Assembly: GCA_031308135.1 (NCBI GenBank)
Contig: JAHLJT010000631.1
Location: forward strand, 194,361,685 to 194,425,684
DNA from: Acheta domesticus
Taxonomy: Eukaryota > Arthropoda > Insecta > Orthoptera > Gryllidae
DNA: 64,000 bases
Reading direction: 5' to 3'
The translations under genes and the position numbers were made by a program. The notes below the pieces were generated by a model. That model did no database searches, had not been told where the DNA came from, and saw only the letters and a list, made by a program, of their open reading frames with translations. Positions 1-12,726 of this stretch are shown piece by piece (position 1 is the stretch's first letter; each line of letters starts with the position of its first letter).

Positions 1-185
1 GGTCGGGCAAGATTATAGTGTTTGTTTTCCTTGCGGGTACAAGTAGATGTTGTTGTGTGACGATGAGAAAATTCACTTCTCAGGTTGAGAAGATCTGAAT
101 ACGGCGTAGGGATGTCTTCGTGCTACGCACACGAAACCTCATTAACCCATGGCTGCGAGGCCGGGAAGCTGCTGTTAGCCCACGG
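1..185 (+). mobile_element. SINE-like repeat, cut by the window edge
   Basis: This stretch is clearly related to 42060-42250. Shared blocks include GTTGTTGTGTGA, TTCTCAGGTTGAGAAGA, TGTCTTCGTGCTA and AACCCATGG. The alignment begins just after the tRNA-like B-box of the other copy, so the head of this copy lies off the window. It carries no coding sequence. Confidence 0.6.
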
Positions 186-2540
186 CCCGAGCACAAATCG
201 TCTCGCCAAGTGCAAACAAAAAAATTAAAAGATAATCTAAGGCGTTTCTTATTATTTTAAAAGTCTCTCACTTTAGAGAGAGAAAAACATAATATCAAAA
301 TATTTTCTTTGAAGAAGTGAATAGTTTCCCTTAGTGTCATTCTAATTCATTTGAATTAAATTATATTTGGATTGGCACTATTTTAAGACGAAATAACTGC
401 CAACTCGGAAATATGAGAGTGAAATAAAAACGTGTTTCAAACAAGCTACTAAACGACTTCCCGATACGTTAATTCCTATAATGGAATGCCCCTTTGTTAC
501 GTAATAGCCTGCTAGTATGCATATGTATACTAGCGGGCTATGGTTAGATTTACTGGAGGTCAAATCAGATCAGGTATTCTCATCAATTTCATTTTACTTA
601 ACTGTATACGTTTTATCCATTTAAAATGTCGCTGATCCAGTTAAACCCCGATTAAATGCTTTCTCGTACACAGAATTATTTCAATATATCCTGTATTTAT
701 AAAAATGTACTGTTTATTAGTTTTTATCACAGTTATTTTGATTCTCCTTTGTGCTTTTATAAATCTAATACTTCGTGAATGTAATAAAGAACGAAATGTT
801 TTCTATACAAAACAAGTAGGTTTCAAAGAAACGAATCATTTGTTGGTTAGTTGTGATAAATTAGATTTTCTGTTGTAAAATACATTTGGACTGTCTTTTG
901 AAAATGGGAATTTTTGTTCTTTTTTTTCACAAATTTTGTCTTGAATTCTGATTTGAATTCATGATGATATGAAGCAGGCCTATATAATTTGTCAACATTA
1001 TGTTTTTTGAAATTTTACAAGTTGTTTGGCAACTTTTTTCACATTGATAATAATTCTGCAACAGAGTGATTCCCTTCCCAGGTTTCTCTAGCTCATCTAG
1101 CAGAGCCCACGCGCTGATGCCGGAGAAGTCAGCCGCCTGCTCGGCTCCTTAGCAAAGGCGTGCGCAAGATAACAGCCCACGAGGGGCCCATCCATATGCT
1201 GCAGGCCGGGAAAATGAAGCGTTTTAAATTAAGATGAAAAGTCTTCTGACCCGGCAAAAACAGGCCGTTAGCCCCAAGTTAACAAGATAAATTTTTGGCC
1301 GCTCTCTGCCACCATCAGCCATCACTTTGGAGTGATATTTCCTGCGTGAGTGCGTGCGAGAGTTGGCCGCTGTTGTTCGGTCAGTGAACTGTTCGCGCGG
1401 GGATGGTTGGAACTTCAAAGTTTCACGACTCTTTCGTAACTTTAGTAACTGGCCAAAATGTTTTGCAAAATATGTTACCTGTAGCATTAGGAATCCATTT
1501 CACAACAATATTTTGGTATAAAGTCTGGTGTGTATTGCACGAAAATGAAGAAATTGAACAGTTAAGTAATGTGAATCTTGCGCATTCGAGACATTTTCAC
1601 TACAATGGTGTCTAATGATATTAATTTTTGTAAAATAATATATGTAGACTTTTTATTTTTGTATTTCAATGTCATATTAGCTTACATTATTTAGAATGAA
1701 TGCAATTTATTAACATTAATTGAATGGCCAATCATTATTTCAAATTGATACGATTTTGAAAACTAACATAAAAGAAAATGAAATTAAAATTTGTTTATTG
1801 TATATAAAGCTATTGTCATATTACAAATAAGCGTAGAAACTTGAAGCGTAATGCTGTCATTAATGAAAGGTGAATCTAGGATAAAACATATTAAATTAAA
1901 TAAAAAAACATGCAAAAAAAGTTCTTGAAGTCCGAACTTCGTTCCAAAATGTAGTGCTTTTGATCTTACTACAACTTCAATGACTCCTTTCCATGTAGTT
2001 AGATGTAAATATCAGATTATTCAAAATTAATTCAAATTGAAAAATTGTACTATATTTCCTCCAAAGTTTAGTAAAACGCCCTTTTATAATAGTAGAAATT
2101 AGCGAAATGCAACATTGCTACTTACCATGAGAATCAACTTAAGAAAATTATGCAACTAATTTCAATTTACAAAAAAATACACCACAAACTGCAAATTTTC
2201 CCTAGCGAAGGAATTTGCAGCATATCGAGAATTTTAAATGCGCCGAAAAGTCCAATTAAAATAGCCAGGAGTGTTCAGAAGGAACAAAAAGTAACCGACC
2301 ACAGCAATATTCGAAAGGAGGCACAAAATACATGCAAACACAGTCAAATGCTCCAAAAGCAAGCAAACAAACAAACATGAATAATCAAAAGCAAAACACG
2401 CATATACGTACGAGCTCAACCGAGAAAACATTCCAAAACCAGAGTAAACAGCCAGGGAACGTGACGCGAAGCAAATGAAAAGTGAAAAAAATCAAAGCCA
2501 GTGAAGGCGTAATGGGGAGTGGTGGGAGCGGGCGGATGGA
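186..2540. other. AT-rich non-coding stretch, nothing recognised
   Basis: This is AT-rich intron or downstream DNA of the neuroligin gene. A slightly GC-richer block lies at about 1080-1400. Short open frames are scattered and show no motif, splice context or codon bias. I see no transposon ends or RNA gene here. Confidence 0.5.
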
Positions 2541-2844
2541 TAGGATCATATCAAGAAGGGTGAAGAGATGAAAAGGTCAGACGGGGGCGGGGTGGAAGTG
2601 GAGGCTGGAAGGCAGTGCCTGGGGGTGCAGGTGAATTGTGAGAATGGGGTGGTCGGTTGAGGGCGAGCGGGATAAGTGTTTGCAGAGGCAAGTGTATGCG
2701 AGAAGAGTGGGCGAGGAGGGTAGGCAAAAGGGGGGATGGACAGGCCAAAGATGGGAAGAGTGCGAGAATGGCAGGGGCCGGAGGCAGCGGGTGATGGGGG
2801 TAAAGAGAGTAGCAGCGAACAGGGCCAAACAGGAGCAAATAAAT

Positions 2845-3290
2845 GATTGAGTGATTGATTGATTGTGATTCCGGGCACATCAACTACCGAGGTCATTTGT
2901 CCCGTACGTGTAGTGTATGTTTTCATCGGAAGGTGGCGGTGATCTTCCCCTGCTGGATGTCGAGATCCGGCGCTGACCTTCCGTCGACTAACGGGGTATT
3001 CGCCAGCAAGGTATGTCCCACCAACAGGGCACCACCCGAGACGGGACAAGCTCAATGCTCCCGACCGGCCTCCCGGCATGTGCGGTAGTGTAGTGCATGG
3101 TAGTGAAAGTGTGTGTAAAGGGAGAGGATAAGGCAAGGAACAGGTAGAAAATATCGCGCGCGTTCCGTGACGCGTTTGTTAGGGCACTACTCTGGCATTC
3201 GACTGGTGTTGATCGGAGAACCACGGAAAACTATAGATCAGAGCAGCCGTCTGCTAAGATTCCCCTCAAGACAGCAACAGAATTCGACAT
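2845..3290 (+). repeat. Dispersed GC-rich repeat, copy 1
   Basis: This copy matches 37548-37920 over most of its length. Shared blocks include CTTCCCCTGCTGGATG, GAGATCCGGCGC and TGTTGATCGGAGAA. Near its end it holds an imperfect inverted repeat, TGATCGG then TAGATCAGA. It contains no convincing coding frame. The family could be a non-autonomous transposon or SINE; I could not find clear terminal repeats or target duplications. Confidence 0.65.
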
Positions 3291-3726
3291 AGCTAAGAAG
3301 CTATTATCTGCGGTCTGGGGCAAACAGACAAATTAAGGCGGAGAGGGGACGAGAGCGGGAAAGGGGTAGATATCCAGAGGCCGAAGATGGGAAGTCTGCA
3401 GGAATGGCAGAGGCGGGCGGCAGTAGGGAGAGCGGCACCAAAACGGGCCAAGCAAATGAAAACGAACGGCGACTGCTGGGGCAGGAGAAAGAGAGTCGTG
3501 GGCAAGGAAGAGCGAAAGCAAGAAGAGGCATGCGAGAGAGCCGGAAGCGGACACGTTTGGTAGCGAAATGGAGCGAATGGGAGCAAGGAAAGACGAGAGC
3601 GGTAGTTTTGGCCGTGCGGCAATGAGCGAGTGCGACCGATGGCGGTTGAAGGCGGCCGGTGAAGGGGCGGAGAAGGGCGAAGGCGAATCGAGTTGGTGCG
3701 AGTTGAGTTAAGCGGTGTTGAGCGGG

Positions 3727-3885
3727 GCGTGTGGTACTGCTCTGGCATTCCCCTGGTATTGATCGAAGAAACAACAAAAAAACTACTGATCAAAGTAGCC
3801 GGCCGTAAGAATTTTCTCCCAGACAGCGGCTGACTTCCATCTAAGCGGCTGAGTATTCAGCTAGCATCGAAAATCCTCCTCTGTC
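3727..3885 (+). repeat. Dispersed GC-rich repeat, partial copy
   Basis: Only the 3' part of the family is present, starting at TGGTACTGCTCTGGCATT and containing TGATCGAAGAAAC. It diverges more than the other two copies. It sits directly left of the 84-bp minisatellite. Between it and copy 1 (3300-3726) lies a purine-rich segment with no recognised feature. Confidence 0.5.
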
Positions 3886-3949
3886 TGGACTAGATCCCTT
3901 GAACTCCACAGGTCAGGAACACTGCAGACACAACGGCATTTGTTAAGCG

Positions 3950-4850
3950 AAGTCGGGCAGAGTGGGAGAGGGCTGGCGAATGCTGTCTGAGCAGATGGAC
4001 TTGCAGGGCAGAGGCGAGGGGTGACGGGCAGGGCAGAGCACAGAAGATAGGGGCACGCCAATGCTGTCTGAGCGGACGGACTTCGGCGGGTAGAGTCAAG
4101 CAAACACGAGCAGAGCAGAGCACAGAAGGCAGTAGCAAACGAATGCTGTCTGGTCGGATGTGATTGGGTGGGCAGAGGCGAACGGTGACGAACAGGGCAT
4201 GACACAGAAGACAAGGGCACGCTAATGCTGACTGAGCGGACGGACTTTGGCGGGCAGAGTCAAGCGGTGACGAGCAAGGCAGCGTACAGAAGCCAGGGAC
4301 AAGCGAGTGATCTCTGATCGGGGAGGGGTTTTTGTTAGCAGAAGCGAGCGGTGACGAGCAGGGGAGAGCACAGAAGGTAGGGGCACGCGAAAGCTGTCTG
4401 AGGGACGGACTTCGGCGAGTAGAGTAAAGTAAAGATGAGCAGAGCAGAGCACAGAAGGCAGTAGCAAACGAATGCTGTCTGGGCGGATGTGATTGGGCGG
4501 GCAGAGGCGAGCGATGACACAGAAGACAAGGGCATGCTAATGCTGACTGAGCGGACGGACTTCGGCGGGTAGAGTCAAGCAGTGACGAGCAGGGCAGAGC
4601 ACAGAAGGCAGTGGCAAACGAATGCTGTCTAAGCGGACGGACTTTGGCGGGCAGAGTCAAGTAATGACGAGCAGGGCAGAGCACAGAAGCCAGGGACAAG
4701 CGAGTGATCTCTGATCGGGCAGGGTTTTGCTAGCAGAGGCGAGCGGTGACGAGCAGGACAGCGCACAGAAGCCAGGGGCAAGCGAGTGATCTCTGATCGG
4801 GCAGGGTTTTGCTAGCAGAGGTGAGCGGTGCCGAGCAGGGGAGAGCGACG
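3950..4850 (+). repeat. 84-bp minisatellite, about ten units of two types
   Basis: The anchor CACAGAAG recurs at mostly 81-90 base spacing, with one shorter step near 4500. Units carry one of two alternative segments: type A has GAGCGGACGGACTT and GGCGGGTAGAGTC, while type B has GAGTGATCTCTGATCGGG and TTTTGCTAGCAGA. Type B units cluster at about 4300-4350 and 4680-4830. The array ends about 40 bases from the donor of the last neuroligin exon in view. Confidence 0.85.
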
Positions 4851-4891
4851 AAGGCAGCGGCGGAGGGGCGAGGGGAGGGGGTGCCACCCAC

Positions 4892-5104
4892 CTTGGGGAA
4901 GTTGCGCCGCTGGATGGAGTCGAGCGGGCGGGGCGAGCCCGGGTCGCCGGCCTCGTCGCCCGAGTCGCGCGACGTCACGTTGACGACGGGGCGCAGCGCC
5001 AGCGGCTGCGGGGCGAAGGTGGACATGGGCGCGGGGTCGGAGCGCGTGTGCGCGTGCGACGGCGGCGGCAGGCTCCTGCTCACCGACGGCGCCCCGTCCG
5101 ACGT
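4892..5104 (-). CDS. Nlg: Neuroligin exon 7 of 7 in view: cytoplasmic tail
   Basis: The exon has 213 bp (71 codons), phase 0 at both ends. The acceptor is TGGTGCGTAG before ACGTCG, and the donor is CCCCAAG followed by GTGGGT. The peptide starts TSDGAPSVSRSLPPPSHAHT, contains APQPLALRPVVNVTSRDSGD, and ends LDSIQRRNFPK. The frame then runs into intron, so at least one more exon must lie to the left of the window. The C-terminal PDZ-binding end expected of neuroligins is therefore not visible. The 84-bp minisatellite begins about 40 bases past the donor. Confidence 0.68.
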
Positions 5105-6962
5105 CTACGCACCACATCACACCCCTTCAAACGTCACTTCTCGCCTTCGACTTTTCTATAGTGTTCAATGACATTAGATCATTGTTGCACTTCCTGACGT
5201 ATAAAATGAACCTTTTGAATTAATGCGCGAACCGTTGCCTCAGAAGTGTGCTTAACACTGTTAAAAAGAGTCATTTTTATGAGGTAGGTGTAACAATGAC
5301 CTAATGTCATTGGCCACTATATCGAAGTATAGAGGGCGGATTTTAATGAAATGTCATTTTTTGTTTTTACTTCAGAACAATGTTTTTAGTTTTAACATTC
5401 ACTTTTTGTTGTGACAAAAGGAAATTGCCAATATGTATATGATATTTTGCATTTTTCTTGCATTTTCCCTAATAAGCCGTTTTTAACTTTTTCCTGTCAT
5501 TTTTACAGCATTTTTCTCTAATTTCATTAATTTTAATGTCGTATTCATGATACCTGATTCAAAATAATATTTACGAGATACAACAATCGTTTCCCATAGA
5601 AGTTCTTAGCATGACGGAAATTCGTTCCATCATTTTCTGAAGTAGCCTATTCGATTTTTTCCTCTGAAATGGTAATATCAACCGTTGTACGTGATCTAGG
5701 GTATCTGTATACGCTTATGAGCACCATTGTTGGTTCGCCCGATTTCGCAATAACTAAAGGCAAAGTTTTACTGCTAAAGAATTGTCCGAACCAAACGTTT
5801 GTATGCTGAATTCACTTGAACGAAAGATAGAAGCCTCGATTACATATCAGACTTTACACTCACGAACAGCTTTAGTTGTTCGCCTGAACTGGTGTTGATC
5901 AAATTTTTTACGTCATTTTTCTTTGCTCTTAAAGCATTTTAAAAGTATTTTGTTGATTATTTTTGGCGATGATTTAGGTCATCAAAATCCGCTTCCTAGT
6001 CGTTAAGTTCCTCAGGGAGTCTGTTTCAAGGTAATTTCTATACAGGGATGATAAATCCCCGAAAGATAAGACAGTTTAAGTCCTTAAATGTGGACGAGGT
6101 GCATTGCGAGGTAAGAGCGATAGCTCATAGCCACTGAAAACATTGGAACGTGGAACTAATGTGTTTATAAGGTAATCTCTTTATGTTCTTAATTTGGTTT
6201 TATTCAGTTACTTGCAGTTTAAATTAAGCGAGTACGTTAGGCGAAATTGGCGCAAGCATAGGAGCAATGATCAAGTACCTAAGCCCTCTTAGCAGCTAGA
6301 CCTCGGCTTGCGGTCACTCCAACCCGGTTGAACAAAAAGTAAACAATACATACAGCGTGTCTACTCTAAAACTCTGCTCTAAAACTAAAATTTAAAATTA
6401 ACACCAATATTACAAATGACTATGATATTGGTGGAATCATTGCCGTACAAAAATTAAGGGTGACATAGGGTGGTCTTTTTCTAGCCCATCCTATGGTTGA
6501 AACGGATTTAACGTCTCAGCATTTCATTTATTTTATGGATATTAAATGAATCGATATCGAGTAAAGTTTAACGAACTTCCTACATGCGTTAAAAACATAA
6601 TATAATTATAATATTAACAATTTAATCGTGCAAATCAATTACCATTGATACCAGGAACTTTGGTGAAAGTACAGCATTTTTGAAGGTTGGTATTGGGATA
6701 TACATTTAGTCATCTGGCAACACTGGCTGTCAATCATCTGGACGTGGCCGCGCGCGTTCCTCTGACCCCACGGAGCGGGACGCTCTCTTTGGACAATTTT
6801 GTTTACTTCAGACACAACAACAGTCCAATTTACTTACAATGCTGGAAATCTGTATATTCTCTTCCCCCAAAGAAGTTAACCCAAGAAACGAAAAGGATAT
6901 GTTAGGAATGAAATCATAATGCGTACTGAATCATTTTGAAAGAATCACTTTGTGCAGAATTA

Positions 6963-7543
6963 CAATAGACTTCGTTTGTAGTGAACTTATGAGGACTAAT
7001 ATATTTGGTTCACTATATCAGAAGTTCACTATATCCTATGATGTCAAAATGAAATGGAATTTTTTCACGATTATTGATTTTGTTAATATAGATACTACGT
7101 AGCAAAATTCGTTAACAGCACGAACTTAAAAATTCAATATCTTTATTCTTACGTAAAAAAATCAATTATTTTCAATTGTTTGTTTCCTACACTTTTCATT
7201 AGTAATTTCTCTAGATCCTTCTCTACGTTCGTGCTCTCTCTTTACTTGATTCTGCATTATCCTCTGCCTCTAAGTATCGTAATGCGGTCTTGACACCTTT
7301 CCGTGCCTCTTATGCTATTGGAATTCAGTTCCATTCTCCGAAGGTCCTTTTATACCCGTAATAACATACGAGATCTAATTAATTTCTAGGACTTAGTTCC
7401 TACGTTCACTGTAGAGGTTCAGGTCCACTATAATCGAATCTTCTTATGCCTATTTGTAATGTAAGTGAAACGGGACCGGTGATTTAAGCTCTCTTTAACC
7501 GAGGGTTCACTACATCTGAGTTCACTATAACCGAAGTCGATTG
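6963..7543. mobile_element. TA-type MITE (Tc1/mariner or pogo-like candidate)
   Basis: The left end starts CAATAGACTTCGTTTGTAGT. The reverse complement of the right end starts CAATCGACTTCGGTTATAGT, so 16 of the first 20 bases match. Subterminal motifs of the form TTCACTATA repeat inside both ends. The left flank is TA and the right flank is CA, which fits a decayed TA target duplication. The 581 bp between the ends carry no transposase. Confidence 0.6.
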
Positions 7544-9564
7544 CAGTGTGTGGCCGGCAAGACTTCCCAATGCGATGTTTCTCGTGAAATGTGATCAAAT
7601 ACAGTCTATAAATATCACGGACGAAAAATAACCGCGTTTCAGAATCATGTATTGAAATAAATGTCTAACATGGAATGTTGTTAACCTTCGGGTATTTTAA
7701 TCGCCTGACATTAACGATTTAATGTCAGGGGCGATCGCGGGCGGTACTTTTGCCACCAACGAACGTCTTTCCCTTTGTCAATATTACAGCTTATCTTATC
7801 GTCAGTCATGAGAAATGTATTAAATAACATCAACTGGGCATTGCAGTAGATTCAAACGTTATTGAAACAATTTTATTCTCCCAACAGAAGTTTTTGGAGA
7901 TAATTTACAATACAATAATTGTATAATAAAAATTTAAATTTAAATCTAATGAAGTAGGAAAGTAAAAATCTAATAAGTAAGATGAAACAGTAAAGAGAGA
8001 GCGAGAATTTATAGGTAGCTAAATATATTATAATAAAAAGAGAATAGTATGTATTAGGCATCTAGGTTACTAAAATCTACTGAAATCGCCTAAAAATTAC
8101 ACGTAATGAACAACCAATTCATTTAATTTATACAATAATTATCATAAGAGTTCTATGACATTTTTATTACAAAAATATATGAAAAATATTCTTACAAATT
8201 CATCACACTCGTGAAAAAAAATTGCAACAGAAGCGATTTAATGGCGGAGTTTATGCCGCGTAGAGCGAAGACAGATGACGTAGGTCATTTTTGTGCGAGT
8301 TTGGCGCAAATGTGAATGGGTCTTGGAGGTGATGTTCCCGCTATCTTATATCTCAATAGATAACTAGAGAATACCTGACTTCTCGCCATGCTGTGTTCAA
8401 AAGCGACGAGCAGCACCGTTTTATTTTCAAAGGCGGCATTTATACTGCCCAAGTGGTCGCTCAAAGTTAAAATTTTCGATAGCGAAAAGCCACCTCTCTG
8501 CTGCAGTTCTACCAATCTCCCTTTCTCGATTTCCGCGGCATCCGTGGCCTCGTTTGCCAAGGCCAAATCCCCGCACGACCATCACATCTATAAATGGTCG
8601 CACTGTAATTGTACAAAAAAATAATTATTTAACTTAGGCTAGATCTCTAGCTCTGCAAATAGTGTAAATAAATGCATTTAATTTCGATTTCCTGCCATAT
8701 CGTTAATTTTCTTTTAAAAATGAATTTCACCCAAGCGTGATAGATTTAAATGCATAACAGCAGAATGCGACATGGCACTAATATCGGTTGATCATGAGAG
8801 TTAACATTTTTTCTCAACCAACAAAAGAAAAATCAGAGTACTTAAGCTGATAAAATATAAATATTTATTTTTCCTTTTGCGGTTAGAGTGCAAGACAATA
8901 GTCATGCTTTTGAACATATTTGTGAAGATGCTATGAAGATGGTATACATATCTGAACAAAAAATAATTTCCTAACGTATATGTTACTCAAACTCGGATCA
9001 TTCGTAAAGACTTTAAAAAGACTCGCAGAGCATGGACATCAGCGGTCCTTTGGGGTTGATACAGAAGTTTGCAAGTTTGAAATTAATAGCTAGTGTTCCA
9101 CTATGTCTCTTTGCATTGATTCCGGAGTTCCAAATATTTCAAGAAGAACTGTGTTCTGAAGCTTGCACATTATTATTGTTGTTTTGTTTTTTCATTATTG
9201 TTTATTATCATTTCCATTAATTATTATTTTTACTTTATTTTTATCATTATTACTATTATGATTCTCATTCTTCATCACTTAGACTAGTCGTCACCTTCCT
9301 GTACTTGAATTCTACCCAGGTAATTAGGAGGTCATTAGGTACGTCGCATAAAGAATTTAAAGCTACTACTTAAACAACCGTTTCCAATTTTTGCACTTCT
9401 TTCTGAGTATCTCAGTTTTGGCTTCCTTTTCAGTTTTGGTTTCTGTGTCCTTCGGATCCACTCTCAAATACTCCAGAATAGTCACTTCCACTAGCAATAC
9501 TGTTTCTCTTTTTATACTTAAAATAAAATATTATTGTTATTATTATCCTACACATTTCACTTCT

Positions 9565-9725
9565 CGATAGCTCAAGTGTTTAAAGCAACTGAACGTGTGC
9601 CGGGAAATCCGGTTTCAACTCCCTGTTGGGACAGTTTATTCTTTGAACAAACAAAACATAATTTATTACATTATGTATATATGTATGTATTATGTATATT
9701 ACATGTGTATATTAATACATTATTA
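9565..9725 (+). mobile_element. tRNA-derived SINE-like element
   Basis: A tRNA-like internal promoter is visible: the A-box-like TAGCTCAAGTGTTTAAAGC is followed 35-40 bases later by the B-box-like CCGGTTTCAACTCCCTG. An AT-rich tail of TATGTATAT type follows to about 9725. The left part cannot fold into a full tRNA by eye, so a SINE head is more likely than a tRNA gene. Confidence 0.5.
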
Positions 9726-9858
9726 TTAATAAATTATTTTAGGTCGCTTTAAAACACATATGTCATTTGCGACTTTGTAGCTGGTATATATTACTGTTAA
9801 TATTGTTATTTATTGTTAATATTTATTGGTGTTAGTGAAGAGATGTAAGCGCGCGTAC

Positions 9859-10071
9859 CGAGGCCCCTGCGGGACGCCGCAGCGTGATGGAGGAGGTGGA
9901 GACGCAGCACGCGGTGGCGGCCGGCCCCAGCTCGTCGAGGGAGCGCGTGACGGCGATGGCCGGCGACGACGTGCACGAGGAGGACACGGCGTCGCACGAC
10001 AGCTGCCGCTGCACCGACGCGTCGCGCGCCGCGGGCGTCGCGTCCACGGCCACGGACACCTGCGGGCCCAG
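9859..10071 (-). CDS. Nlg: Neuroligin exon 6 of 7: cytoplasmic tail
   Basis: The exon has 213 bp (71 codons), phase 0, using acceptor GAGCGCAG before CTGGGC and donor GCCTCG followed by GTACGC. A second in-frame acceptor 12 bases further in, GCCCGCAG before GTGTCC, would give 67 codons. The two sites could act as a tandem acceptor pair that adds or drops LGPQ. The peptide includes VSVAVDATPAARDASVQRQL and later SPAIAVTRSLDELGP. No known domain is seen. Assignment rests on frame, GC-rich codon use like its neighbours, and splice signals. The polypyrimidine tract is poor. Confidence 0.62.
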
Positions 10072-10184
10072 CTGCGCTCAGCGACGCCGCTCGGCGGCTC
10101 CCTCTGCCCTCGGGTTAGTGCGCGCGCCAAGCAGCGGTTGCAAGCGAAGCTGTTGCCGTTTGGTAACAGCCTCTCTAACCTACT

Positions 10185-10826
10185 TTGTGATGGCAAATTT
10201 TACTCAAACATCGATACATCGATATTTTGGTACATCGTTGAAAGATTTTCGATGACAATGAAAACATCGATGCTTAAAATATCGATGTTTTAGATATGAT
10301 AAACACATGGTCCGTCAAATTCTGTAATAGTTCTTAAATTAGTTATATTTTATTCTTTGGTCACGTATAAATAATAAGTTAAAATAATTCCCATTGAATA
10401 CTGAATCATAATAGATATTTTGTTAAAATTATATTAAAGTGAGACATCCTGAATACCCCCCCCCCAAAAATGCATAAAGAAGTCTCTCCCTCACCCCTTC
10501 TCAAATTTACCTATAAAACCTCTAATTTACGTATAAAACATCCAAATTAAATCTCCATACCGAGCAAAACCGGAGAAACATGGCAAATAGTAAACGGTTC
10601 TAGGTCGTCTGGGCTTCGACAACAGTGATTCATGTCAGTGACTTGGTTTTGAGCAACTCACAAAAAAAGATAGTTACTGAAAATTTTATTTACCTCATGA
10701 GAAAGTTCTTTTTGAAAATATCAATGTTTCTAGGAAAATATATCGATATGAAGAAAACATTGTATACAAAACATCGATGTTAAGATATCAATGTTTTAAA
10801 AGCATCGATGTTCCTTGCCATCCCTA
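10185..10826. mobile_element. hAT-like non-autonomous element with ATCGAT iterations
   Basis: The ends are TTGTGATGGCAA on the left and, read inverted, TAGGGATGGCAA on the right (10 of 12 match). The flanks AACCTACT (10177-10184) and AACATACT (10827-10834) agree at 7 of 8 bases, as expected for an ageing 8-bp hAT target duplication. Inside each end the motif CATCGAT is repeated several times. No transposase is present. Confidence 0.68.
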
Positions 10827-10864
10827 AACATACTGGCGCCCAACTTGGAGTAATCATCCGTCAA

Positions 10865-11391
10865 CCCTCTGGTGGGAACATCTGACAGGCAGTCACAGTT
10901 TCTATTATTATCCCTGGGGGAGGTATAAGTACACCAAGCCTCTTCACTCTCATATGCCTCATGCGCTCATAAAACATTCAAAGAGAGAGGGTCATTGCAG
11001 CTGTGGCATGTAAACTTTCTTTTTTTATTAGCGATGGCTCACAAGCAGATGTTCCCACAGTTTTAGATCTTGATATCTGCTTTTCATGCATATGTTCGTA
11101 TATATGCATGATTTAACATCTGCTTCTCATTATCTATACATATTTTGATAATAATTAAAGTAAGAAAAATAATAAGTAAGTAAAGTAAGTAAAGTAATAA
11201 AAATTAATAAGTAAGAAAAATTCACAATAAATTTTTTGCCCCAATTCTTTTCTAATAGGAACATATAAGGAAAACCTTACATTTCCTGAATTCCATTAAT
11301 ACAAGATGAGTCATTAATGCTTTTTGGTAATGTCTGTTTCTGAGGAACATGTTCCTACTGAAGAGTAAAAAATCATGTTTCCACCAAAGGG
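10865..11391. mobile_element. piggyBac-like MITE
   Basis: The left end reads CCCTCTGGTGGGAACAT and the right end, inverted, CCCTTTGGTGGAAACAT. TTAA follows the right end (11392-11395). The left flank is TCAA (10861-10864), one change from TTAA. A TAAG-rich tract lies at about 11155-11215. The element carries no coding sequence and starts only 38 bases after the hAT-like element. Confidence 0.7.
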
Positions 11392-12726
11392 TTAAGCTTA
11401 GTCAGTCGAAGTGAGTCGCAGTGAGGCATTGCCTTTTAAACCTTCGACCAGGATCTGGGCACCATTAGATTCCAGGCTTCTGAGGCAGTCACATATTCAG
11501 TAACCCACGGTGTCTCGAGTTGTTTAACCCCCGTGTTTTCAGGGAGCGTGGCTAAGCAATTCGGCTTCCAACGACGGTTAGCTAGCCGACGTTTTGGGCG
11601 TGCGGTTGGTGAAGCAAGCAACACCACTACTATAGGCTTACAGACACTTTAAAGTATTTGATCATGCTTGTTATATGCAAGGCTTTTATCTAGGTAATTT
11701 TATATTTCATTTTTTTACTAAATTATGAAAATATTTCTTGCAAATCCACTATTACATTTGTGTATTGTCAAGCTGCTGTAACAAATGATACTGCACTACG
11801 AAATATTTTGTTTTTTTTACTCTGTGGCTTGAAACATCGCGTTGAAACATTTGAGTTATTTTGCAGAGAGAAATCTCTGTGTCATAGAACTACGTAGGGC
11901 CAAGCCCTTTGTCGTGTTTTGGGACCTGTTGTTTTGTTAAATTCTGTGTTCAGCTCACTGCAGCAGCCTCATTTTTTTCAAATTAGCCAGACAGTAATGT
12001 GCAACCAGAGGAAAAAGTTTGAGAGTTAGACAGGGGTATCATTACGTTTCTTGACGTATTCAAATAACTCCACCACTCTCTGATTTTTACCTAGAAATAG
12101 AAAAACTGGAAATTCCTGTATCGGAGACCTCATCTGGAAATAAAATTTTTCAAAGAGAAGGAATGTCATGCATTAATATTCCTTTCGAAATATAAGCGTA
12201 TTGAGTGGATAAATATATTTTAATCAGCTGCTCAAGAAACGTAAATTTCTTGCATTGTCAGTGTTTCCAAACAAGACATTGAAAATTCTTGAAGAAACTT
12301 TAAAACTCTAGAGATGCTCCAGTAATTTGTACATCACATCTTCGAAAACAAAAATAAATATTTGGTGTGATATGGTAGCTCTAGGTTAGAGTTTATTGCA
12401 TACCTCTGTCATGAGTGATCTGTGTAGTAAGTGCAAATATAAAATCATTTTCACCAGCAATATATTTTTCTACTCTAATATATCTGGCCAAAGCGTTGCA
12501 GAAAATACCTTTTACAAAATACAAAAAATAGATAAGAAGTAGATTTAAAAAAAATGCAGAGAATTCAAAACCATGGCGTTGCGAATTGTCTTTTTAAATT
12601 ATTGTGTTTCTAAAATATTTCCTACGACACAGAACTTATTTTGATAATTTTGGACGCATTTCTTAACAGTATGCCGCCAAGGCCCTTGGGGTACGCCGAA
12701 GCGAGGCGGGGCGGGGCGGGGCTCAC

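Larger units (their letters stand above)
5105..9858 (-). other. Neuroligin intron between exons 6 and 7
   Basis: The intron is AT-rich. It holds the TA-type MITE at 6963-7543 and the tRNA-like SINE at 9565-9725. A GC-richer block at 8220-8620 is not identified. From 5110 to 6960 and from 7550 to 8220 I see nothing else beyond simple AT runs. Confidence 0.6.
10072..12726 (-). other. Neuroligin intron between exons 5 and 6
   Basis: The first third is taken up by the hAT-like and piggyBac-like MITEs. From 11400 to 11640 there is an unidentified GC-richer stretch, and from 11640 to 12720 plain AT-rich intron with no feature I can support. Confidence 0.6.

Noticed and set aside
3861..5083. Minus-strand frames of up to 269 codons across the minisatellite
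   Set aside because: Their period follows the 84-bp unit (84 is a multiple of three), so openness is expected; only the exon at 4892-5104 has splice support.
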